A DNA stretch of 64,000 nt, taken from contig JAPFFF010000023.1 in NCBI GenBank assembly GCA_039105265.1, forward strand, positions 496,001 to 560,000, written 5' to 3'. Below, piece after piece: positions 47,378-56,028 of the stretch; within the stretch, counting starts at the first letter, position 1; the number at the start of each line of letters is the position of its first letter. Under the pieces are notes generated by a model that saw only the letters and a program-made list of their open reading frames with translations, made no database searches and was not told the origin of the DNA. Source of the DNA: Tritrichomonas musculus. Lineage: Eukaryota > Parabasalia > Tritrichomonadida > Tritrichomonadidae. The position numbers and the translations under genes are program-made.

Positions 47378-48585
47378 ATAGCCAAGAATTAATTTTTTAA
47401 TTTTTTAAAAAAGCAAATATATAATTATTTAATAATTTATTTTATACAAGAATTTTGCATTATTCTCAATTTTTAGTTTTTATATCGTGAATAATTGTTA
47501 AATAAATTATTTTGATGAGTGTAATAATATAATAAGACAAATAATATATTCTGTTTTTTGAGAGTTTACCATTGTTGCTTCATTTTTCAATTAAAATGTA
47601 TTTGAATAAATAAAAACAATCTAATGATACAGGTTTTATTTTGACTTTTTCCAAGATAAACCTAAATTGAAAAGTTAAAAACGATGAAGAGATTTTTTTT
47701 TTTCTAAAAAAGAAGATCAATGTATATATATGTTTATGCATTCTTATGTCACACTTTAGATTTATCAATAAATTGATTTTTAATTTTGACTATAACTCAA
47801 TTTTAAAAGCGAATTCAAAAATTCCGAAAATTCAATTGAAACCATTTTTTTTTGAAAAAATCAGGACACCCGATATCTCCATTTTTAATGACCATGAATT
47901 ACTCTTTTTTTTATTTTATTTGGAAATAAGAAATATTGAATTTGATTTCTTTATTGTCAAAATCTTGCGCAAGAAACCTATTCAAAAATTGTAGAAAAAT
48001 TCAATAGAAATTTTTTCAATAGAAATCTGTCTTCTCTTTTAAAAAAGTTCAAATTCTTCGTTAATTCAATAATTATTCAAACCTTTTCAATGACATATGG
48101 ATTACCTCACCTATACTATAATATTTCAATAGCTACTTTTTATGTGTATTTTGATCGTGCATTGATGAAAATACTCACAAAAAATATGTCTATTAAAATG
48201 ATTCAATGCTGGGACTAATTGAAAATTCACTTCTCTATTGAATAATTTGATGAATTCATAAAATACTTTGACTTCTCATCAATTATTTGAGCAAATTCCA
48301 AGAATCTTTTATATATATTCATATCTACATTTTTTTTAAATACTAATCTAATCGTTTATAATGAATGTGTGATGTAAATGTTTCATCAGTTTTTGTATTT
48401 TTTTACATTATAGATTTTAAATTAAGCTTCTTATTTTTATTTTTTATAAATCATTCATTTTAATATCTTAATATTTATCTTGGAGATCAATGATTTGAGT
48501 TGATGATAGAATTATCTTTATTAGAAGTTGAATAATATTTGATTATATTATTTTCTTTAGCTTTTTGAATATATTTTTAATTAAT
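47378..48585. other. AT-rich spacer
   Basis: Short frames occur on both strands but none has family resemblance or a promoter-like start. No RNA gene seen. Confidence 0.5.
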
Positions 48586-48587
48586 TA

Positions 48588-49362
48588 CAGCTGTTTCGGA
48601 AATAGATTAGAATTTTTTGGAAATAAAATAGAATGATTTGAATGGTTTATAAAACCGCTAAAATATTTTTGGAAATAAATTTTTTTTTTTTTGGAAATAA
48701 AATAGTGAACGATTATTTTGCATTCAATTTCCAATATTTTTGTTGATGAAAAACATTTAAATCAGAAGCTAATATTAATTACATCTAAACAATCTTTTGC
48801 CAATTTAATATATTTTGACAGATGTTATTAAAAAGATACTTTATAATTGATATTTCACCGATTGCATAATATCTTTTTTAAATTATATCCTGGATAAAGC
48901 ATAAAGAAAATTTCTTTTCATATTCTATATAATAATCAATAATAATCTTATATAAAGTGATTTTTTCGATAATGAAAGAGTTTTTTCAAAATATACATTA
49001 TCATCAATTTTCATATTAAAAATCATAAAAAATGCATAATTGTCAATAAATTGAAGATTTTATTGAGTAATTTTGGATGAAAACAATATTTTAGTAATAT
49101 CAAATTAAAAACACAATAACATACTCTATGTTTCATATTGAACAGTTAAAAACAAAACTCGTGTATATATTAGCATAATAATGTGTAAAACACCATAAAA
49201 TTTGTTTAATCTATCTTTTAGTTCTGTTTTTAAGTATGATAAAATTGAATATAAAATGATCGTTCCTATTTTATTTCCAAAAAAAAATATTTAATTTCCA
49301 AAAAAATAAAACGGTTACTATTTAATTTCCAAAAAAATTCTAATCTATTTCCGAAACAGCTG
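48588..49362. mobile_element. 775-bp TA-flanked MITE (CAGCTGTTTCGG ends)
   Basis: The ends start CAGCTGTTTCGGAAATAGAT and match as inverted repeats over about 45 bp with only one or two differences. TA flanks each side (48586-48587 and 49363-49364). Internal copies of TTTTTTGGAAATAAAATAG add sub-repeats. No coding capacity. Tc1/mariner-type target site. It ends 17 bases from the 3' end of the BTB/F5_8C pseudogene. Confidence 0.85.
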
Positions 49363-49379
49363 TAAAAAAAAAAAAAAGT

Positions 49380-51610
49380 TTATTTATAAATTAGAAAACC
49401 AAATATTTCAATTGCACTTATTTTAATTGTGCCATACTCAGTCTGACGAATTCGAAAATATTTCATTTCTTTTTCAGTTTCTATTTTGAATACTGATGCA
49501 TGAAGACTGCCGTGAAGACCGTCAGGTCCATTTTGTGTTTTAATTAAAACCCAGTCTTTTCCATTGTTTGATCCTTCAACAAGCCATGAATACATGCATC
49601 TATATCTCATTGCGTAATATGTTGGAATTATTGAATGATTCTTGAATTTAATATAAATCCACTGATCTCCTCTTTCTTTTGTTTCAAAGAATTCATCTCT
49701 TTCGCTATAAATAATAGATTTTTAGAATTAGTTTTTAAATAGTTAATTATTCCTTTAAAGTCAATTAAAAAACCTGTCTACCTTTAAAAAACCTGTCTAC
49801 AAATAAATATAAACTCTTTCAAAAACCGAGTTTTATTCTTCATTTTCATACATTATTTGCATATCTTAATGAGCATTCCAATAAATATTTTTAATGAGAT
49901 ATTTGATCATTTCTGAGTTTTAAATTTTCATTTTTTCATTTTCGTAGACACATTAAAATGCATAAAAAAATAATAAAGTAAAGAAAATAAAAAAATAAAT
50001 ACATGTTTTTTGAATCATTTTAAGTTTTTTAAATATAAATAAATGTTTTAATCATATTTATCCATTTAAAATAATGAGTTTTTTATTTCAAAATCAATAG
50101 TTCTATTGTTTATATTGGAGAACGTTTATCTATTTACTTATTTTCAAAATAGTCCAATTTTCACCAAGAAGATAGACAATAATATGAAGAAATGCTTTTA
50201 TAAACATCGCTAAATCAAATAATAATGCAACGACGCTAAATATCTATCGAATTTATCCCAAATAATCAATTTAACATTTGCTTATCGTTGATAATACGAC
50301 CTATTCCTAAAAGAAACCAAATACTTGTATAATACAAGAAGTTATATTGATTATTTAATATCAAAACTTTATGATTCATGCTTTGTTCATTTTTTTATCT
50401 GGATGATATCAATTTCAAAAAAATCTTAAAACAAGTTCTTTTAACATCTTTTATTTGTTTTAATAAACTTTGATGTGATATTTTTTTAATTATTTTTTAT
50501 TTAACTTTGTTATTGTCTTTAGATTTTCATGAAAAAAATTATTATAAAATAAACTATTCAAAAAATTGAATAAATATTGCAAGATCTATTAAGGAAATTG
50601 CTTTTGTGCTATTTATTTTACTTTGCAATTCATACATCTAATGTAACATCATGTAAAAATTTGATAAAAAAAAGGAGACCTTATGATTTCCATTAGATAG
50701 CTCCAAAAAGTTTTCGTTGACAGGTTTTTTAAATGTATACCACTTTTTTAATTGACTTTAAATTCTTTTTCTTGCTCATATGAAAATATTTTCTGTATTT
50801 TCTTCTAGAATTTATGATCGGCTGATTCTCTCTTGTTCCAATTCGTGATGAAATTGACTGCCAAACTTTTTGTGTGAGATCGTTATAATTATAAATTTGC
50901 AAAAAAGATGAAATTGCGTCATTACTGACGTAATCAAACATAACATACTCATACATATAAGAGTAATTAGAATTGTTATCATAAAGATTGTTGATAATAT
51001 TAAGAAGTTGATCTTCGTCTCTCAAAGTAAGATCAGTGTGATTAAATATTTCATCCAAAACATACTTTTCTAAAGAATAGAGCATTGATTCGTGCGTATA
51101 ATTAAGCATGTAAAAATGAGTTGATGTAAAATCAATCTCTTTTTCAATCTGTTTTGAATAAACTTTTGAAAATTTCTGATGCCTCTGAATTTTTTCTAAA
51201 ACGTTGTCAATCGTCAAATTTTCTTGATCTTCTTCGTTCTGAATTTCAATAAATCGGTTGTCTAGAATGGTGGCAACTTCATTGATAAACGGGATCTCAC
51301 TTTCTGGAATATCATTAAAATTAAAATTAATAAGTTGGAGAAAACATGAAAAATTTCCAGGAATTTGTGTAGTAATAGTGAATTTATTGGTTGATGGCTC
51401 TGTCAAATGTAAGTTATTAATTTTGGGTGAAAGAATATCTGCAATAATTCTACTGGTTGAAAATTTTTTATTATTGACAATAAATATGAAATTCTTCTCA
51501 TAATTATCAAAAGAAAGGTCGAACATGCTTTCTTGTTTTAGCTTAATTTGATTGATTAATATGAGATTAACAAGAATAAGCATGAAATTAAAAATTATAA
51601 AAAGTGACAT
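49380..51610 (-). pseudogene. BTB-like / F5_8-type-C (discoidin) protein gene split by a transposon
   Basis: The 5' part (51610-50763) encodes about 280 residues resembling the N-terminal region of a trichomonad family: a BTB-like NFIFIVNNKKFSTSRIIADI segment, then helical sequence to SRRKYRKYF. The 3' part (about 49700-49380) encodes most of an F5/8-type-C (discoidin) domain: WIYIKFKNHSIIPTYYAM, SWLVEGSNNGKDW, YFRIRQTEYGTIKISAIEIFG. Between them sits a 1-kb TTAA-flanked element. Even with the insertion set aside the gene looks broken. The frame before the site and the frame after it (KGIINYLKTNSKN) differ by one base, and about 30-40 residues before the discoidin part are missing. A hydrophobic leader (SLFIIFNFMLILVNLIL) starts the frame; ATG 51526 is an alternative start. 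An Inr-like TCATT lies at 51628-51632. Confidence 0.7.
49759..50757. mobile_element. 999-bp TTAA-flanked transposon inside the BTB/F5_8C gene
   Basis: The ends AGTCAATTAAAAAA are exact inverted repeats. Further in, TTTAAAAAACCTGTCNAC is repeated at both ends (twice at the left), giving about 45 bp of imperfect inverted repeat. TTAA flanks both sides (49755-49758 and 50758-50761). No coding capacity. Confidence 0.8.
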
Positions 51611-51632
51611 CTTATTGAAATTCTATCAATGA

Positions 51633-52221
51633 AATTAGCTATAAAAGAAATTGGTAAAAACTAAAGCTCTTGGTCTTGGAGAATACAATTTAAGTATCAT
51701 TTACACATAGTTATTGAAAAAATGTAAATTTTTTTCAATAATATTGCAACATTATTGCTCAAATTGATCATATATTAGAAGCTTGAATTATATATCTATA
51801 TATACTAACAAATATTATTTTTTCAAGCAACTTTATGAAATAATAAAAAACAAATAATGAGAGTTGAGTTCAATAACACATATCTAATATAAAATAGTCC
51901 AACAAGCATGATAAATCTTCAAAGAAAAAGTTTTTTATTTCATATTTTTAATCTACATGTATTGATACAAAAAATCGAGTGATGTTAGGTTTCATGAAAC
52001 AGTATATTTATCATAATCAATTTTTTAAAATTATATTCCTAGATATAAATCTTTACATTTATTAAAAATCATTAAAAATAAAGTTACTTTTCATTATATT
52101 CTTAAAGTTAAAATCTAAGATAAAATTTTATATTAACTACAAAAAGTTAAACTTTTCTTAACGTTTTTTTATTTTAAGTCGAAAATTCTTTTCAAGCCGT
52201 TTTTTAGTAAAAAATTTCGGA
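51633..52221. other. AT-rich spacer between divergent genes
   Basis: 5' flanks of the BTB/F5_8C pseudogene and of the coiled-coil gene. No other feature recognised. Confidence 0.5.
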
Positions 52222-53808
52222 ATGGCTACTGCTCCAATAACAGCAATAAAAAGAGACGCAGAACAAGCGAGTGTGCTATATCAATCCAATTTAAAACATA
52301 TTGAAGAAAAATTTGAAGTCGCGAAAAAGGATGCTAAAGAAGCTCCTGATAAAATTCATCAATCGCTTCAACAAGTTAATCAAGTTGCTTCTTCAAATGA
52401 TAAAGAAATCAATTTTTTAAAAGGTAGAGCTGTATATCTCCGTCGTGTGATTATTACAAATCGAAATGATTCAAAACTTTTTGTAAGAGAACTTGAAAAT
52501 ATCCGCCAAGAGAAACTAAAGCATAAAGATATATATAAAAAAGATCTCCAACAACAAAAGTCTGAACAACAGGAAATGGAAAATGATCTAAACACAAGAA
52601 TTTCAGCTTCCATCCATCAATTAAAAGGACTTAGATTCTTACAAGATATAAGAGAACAGCTTGAAGTGCAAACAATATCAGTAAATAAACTAATTGATGA
52701 AGAAAAACAATTAAATTCCGATGATATGACGAGTATCAGACATCAAATTCTAGATCAGAGAGAATATTATGAAAATGATTTAAAAACACGACTTGCAGCC
52801 GCCAGAAGATTTGCTAAAGAATTTTCTGATCTTCATGTAGATCTTGTAATCACAAAAATTAGAAATGAAACAGCGGAAAACAGGAAAAAACTTAATGAAG
52901 TATCGGCGAAACAAATAGAACTTCTTCGAGAAAATGATGCTCTTCGCAAAAAGTTCAATGTCCTTAATTCAAAGCATACAATTCTTCAAGCTACAGTTCA
53001 AAGTCTTCAGTCTGATTTTAATACGCTCAATACCTCTATTGTAGATTACGAGAAAAACTTTTTTGACGCAATAGATGGAAATAAAAATCGGTTAAGGCAA
53101 TTTCTAGATGAAAGAGATGATACAATTGGAGAATTAAAATTAAGAAAAGAAGAAGCATTATTACGAAGAAAGGAACTCGATCAAGAATTACTAATTGTCA
53201 AACGAGAATTAGAAAAGTTGGAAACTATGAGACCTGATTCATCACAGCAAGAATACGAAATTCTCGATGACTTGAGTCAATCAGCCACTTTTATTTTGAC
53301 AGCAATCGATAAATCTATAGATGAACAAATGATTCAAGAAGCAGGCCAAATATCGCCTCAAAAAAAATCAACTAATTTGAGAAACAAATCCAGCCCACGA
53401 AACTTGAAATACACAAAACCAAAGCGAGGCACTGTTCAAAAGAGTGATCTAAGTAAACTGATGCTAAAGCTTCAATTTATATCGAAACAAATGAAAGATG
53501 GAGATTTACAAGTAAGATCTTCTCGAGGATCTTCCCGAGGATCATCTAGAAGATCTTCCAGGCAAAGTATAGTTATTAAAAAAGATGCCGAAACCCAGAC
53601 AGAGGAGATAACAGAAACAGATTCATTATCAGAAACTATTCAACCACCATCTATACTCGAAAAAACTTTGAATCCAAGAAGAAATGGATCCGTTCCATTA
53701 ACTCGAAAAGTACCTCCTTTTGCTTATAAAACTTTGTTCGAACAAAGGACATCAAGAGTTCAGTCTCCTAGAAATCGTGTTTCTATTACAAGACCTGTTC
53801 ATTTATAA
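52222..53808 (+). CDS. Long coiled-coil protein (528 aa), possibly basal-body/flagellar
   Basis: Residues ~10-340 are almost continuous coiled coil, rich in Glu, Lys, Gln and Leu (e.g. QLEVQTISVNKLIDEEKQLN and KRELEKLE). The C-terminal 150 residues are basic and Ser/Arg-rich (SSRGSSRGSSRRSSR), likely disordered. The layout, a coiled coil containing YxxxLxxRLxxAxxFAKEF with a basic tail, recalls ciliary DUF4515-type proteins (BBOF1/CCDC121 group), which suits a flagellate. I am not sure of that assignment. No signal peptide or membrane helix. The Arg-Ser repeat is encoded by TCTTCTCGAGGA-like units. Confidence 0.7.
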   Translation: MATAPITAIKRDAEQASVLYQSNLKHIEEKFEVAKKDAKEAPDKIHQSLQQVNQVASSNDKEINFLKGRAVYLRRVIITNRNDSKLFVRELENIRQEKLKHKDIYKKDLQQQKSEQQEMENDLNTRISASIHQLKGLRFLQDIREQLEVQTISVNKLIDEEKQLNSDDMTSIRHQILDQREYYENDLKTRLAAARRFAKEFSDLHVDLVITKIRNETAENRKKLNEVSAKQIELLRENDALRKKFNVLNSKHTILQATVQSLQSDFNTLNTSIVDYEKNFFDAIDGNKNRLRQFLDERDDTIGELKLRKEEALLRRKELDQELLIVKRELEKLETMRPDSSQQEYEILDDLSQSATFILTAIDKSIDEQMIQEAGQISPQKKSTNLRNKSSPRNLKYTKPKRGTVQKSDLSKLMLKLQFISKQMKDGDLQVRSSRGSSRGSSRRSSRQSIVIKKDAETQTEEITETDSLSETIQPPSILEKTLNPRRNGSVPLTRKVPPFAYKTLFEQRTSRVQSPRNRVSITRPVHL

Positions 53809-54183
53809 TTTCCTGTTTTGTTTTTTTATTATTCCATTTTGTTTTTTAAAGATATCTTTTGAATTTTCTTTGTTTTTTCTTGTTGACTCAAAGCCAAATC
53901 TTATTATCCAGATATAAAAGGAGCAGGTGAGTTATTTTTGAGCGAAAAACATTTGTTCAACAATAGATTCACATTCGAATTACCTTTTTTTTTAATTGAA
54001 AAAGTTTCAGTTTCTATAAAAACCAAACCAAACAAGCAACCACAAGTCAAACTAATCCAAAAAGTGATGAGTTTCATTATTCATATGAAAATACAATTTT
54101 TAACCAAAATTCTAATTCAAATTCACAAGTGATGACTGATAAATCTAAGTCAGGAAGTGATCAATTACATAACAATAAATAAA
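53809..54183. other. Spacer with partial duplicate of the downstream gene
   Basis: About 54028-54090 repeats 54645-54712 (shared words ACCACAAGTCAAACTAAT and CAAAAAGT). An open stretch in that frame reads TTSQTNPKSDEFHYSYEN before ending at 54180. It looks like the decayed end of a tandem paralogue. Confidence 0.45.
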
Positions 54184-54909
54184 ATGATTTTAGATCCAAA
54201 AACAATTTCATCATCAAGAATAGTGATTGATTCTAATGAGGCAAAACAAACATCGACTCCTCCCAAACAAATCAATCAATATTCAAATAAATTGGTTTAT
54301 CCAACTTTCGAACCAAAAAAGAATACGTTTTATCTTTATTTGGAAGAAGTTGCAAAACCAAATTTGAATTTTCAAGAAAGAAGATATCAAACAATATTTG
54401 GAATAAAGAATTCGACCGATATTCAACGATTTCATTTACTTCCAGGAGCAAATAAAATTTGCACATTTATTGGATTTTCTAATCAAAAAGATTTAAAAGT
54501 AGCACTAAATAATCCATCATTAAAATCTTCATCAATATATCAAAAAGTATTCATTTTCAGCACACAACAAGAAAACACATCAAATTCGAAAATATCAAAG
54601 ATTAAACCTAAAACTAATCAAAAAGATAAAGTTACTGATAAATCAAATCAAAAACCAACCACAAGTCAAACTAATTCAAAAAGTAATCATTTTCATTTTT
54701 CCTCTGAAAAATCACAAGACAAAAATAGAAAAAGCAAAGATTTAGTTGAAGCAGTTGATTATTATGACACTAGCAGCGATGAGAGTGAAAATTGTGATAT
54801 TGAAAGGAAAGAAACAGAGATCATTCAAAATAATAAAGATAAAGATGACAATGAATCATCTTTATATGATTATGATGATGATTATGAAGATAAAAATAAT
54901 GATAAATGA
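54184..54909 (+). CDS. Unknown charged protein with acidic tail (241 aa)
   Basis: No family recognised. Residues 30-125 could be a small globular domain (NTFYLYLEEVAKPNLNFQER, FHLLPGANKICTFIGF, LKVALNNPSLKSSSIYQKVF). Residues 130-190 are Lys/Asn/Ser/Thr-rich and the end is strongly acidic (SSLYDYDDDYEDKNNDK). The frame opens at a GTG at 54157; the first ATG is 54184. A fragment of a related copy precedes it. The 3' flank (about 54934-55010) is similar to that of the C39-like gene (58913-58995), so at least the trailer has been duplicated. Confidence 0.55.
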   Translation: MILDPKTISSSRIVIDSNEAKQTSTPPKQINQYSNKLVYPTFEPKKNTFYLYLEEVAKPNLNFQERRYQTIFGIKNSTDIQRFHLLPGANKICTFIGFSNQKDLKVALNNPSLKSSSIYQKVFIFSTQQENTSNSKISKIKPKTNQKDKVTDKSNQKPTTSQTNSKSNHFHFSSEKSQDKNRKSKDLVEAVDYYDTSSDESENCDIERKETEIIQNNKDKDDNESSLYDYDDDYEDKNNDK

Positions 54910-54933
54910 TTCTATAATCTGTATTTTGTAAAT

Positions 54934-55010
54934 TTTTGTATTTGGTAGGAAGATTCAATCAATTCATTTAAAAAAGCACTCACTGACTATCTATAATAAT
55001 AGAAAACTTA
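54934..55010 (+). repeat. Duplicated 3' flank (with 58913-58995)
   Basis: Both stretches contain GTAAATTTTTGNATTTGGT, then a GAATTCATTT-like word and CACTGANTATC at the same spacing. Confidence 0.6.
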
Positions 55011-55042
55011 TTATTCAAATAAATGTTTATTCTTATTTTTAA

Positions 55043-55517
55043 GGGACTAGTTTCCAATTTTTTTGTAAACTTATCAATATTGAATGAACTCATAGAATAA
55101 AATTTTGAAAGATAGCTTTTCGGAAAAAGTTTTGGTCAAATATAATAAATTTTTCTCCTTAACGATCATTTTTATACTATATATGGCAACTTTTTGAATG
55201 GATTTATTTTTTTTTAAAATGAAAATTAGTAAGAAATATTAATTAAAAAAAATATAGAATAAATTAATAAATAATAATTTATTAAAATAATAAAAAAATA
55301 TTTCGTTTTTTCATTTGAGTAAAATGATTTTACAATAGAAATTTATTATATTATCAAGTTTTTTTATGAACCTAACATATTTGATATATAAATAAAATAA
55401 TATATGAATATTAAAATATAGATCAAACTATTTAATAAATTTTTCAGTCAAAAAAAAAAATACTTTTTTTTTGTGAGAACACATAGAATATTTTAATTCA
55501 AATTGGAAACTAGTCCC
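55043..55517. mobile_element. 475-bp TTAA-flanked MITE
   Basis: The ends GGGACTAGTTTCCAATTT are exact inverted repeats (18 bp). TTAA flanks both ends (55039-55042 and 55518-55521). No coding capacity. Confidence 0.88.
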
Positions 55518-55521
55518 TTAA

Positions 55522-55696
55522 TTGAAAAAAATAATAAACATACTACAAAAATGTAAAATTCGAAACCTTAGCAATATAAATATTTGGAAAGTTCATTTTA
55601 CAAAACATAATTTTTGATTTAGAATTTATTTAGAAGATTTTTTTTTTTTTATTCCTTTGAAATATTTGATCGATCGATCTGAATGTAAATCGTCTC

Positions 55697-55727
<31 letters not shown>

Positions 55728-56028
55728 ATTCACTTTATCATACGGGGAAGCACTTTTTCCTAATAATGAAAATTTGAATAAATAAGATAAAAAAATTGAA
55801 TTAACAAACTTTGATGTTCTGAAAATTTATTATTTAAAAAAAATACAGTTTATATCCCATATATAGTAAACAAATTTTATTTATTTAATAATAAATTTTA
55901 TTAATATTTGTTAATATCAATGATATCTATCATTTATTATATAAAATTATTCTTTTTTATTAAGATAAATATATTTTTTTTCTATTGATTTATAAACAAA
56001 AAATTAAATGAAGCATTCAAAATTTTAA
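55522..56028. other. AT-rich spacer with ~30-bp A-run
   Basis: Holds an A-run at about 55696-55724 and the 5' flank of the next gene. Nothing else seen. Confidence 0.5.

Noticed and set aside
47746-47994. 82-codon plus-strand frame
   Set aside because: AT-driven composition (Phe, Ile, Lys, Asn), TTG/ATG ambiguity and no resemblance to any family; probably chance.
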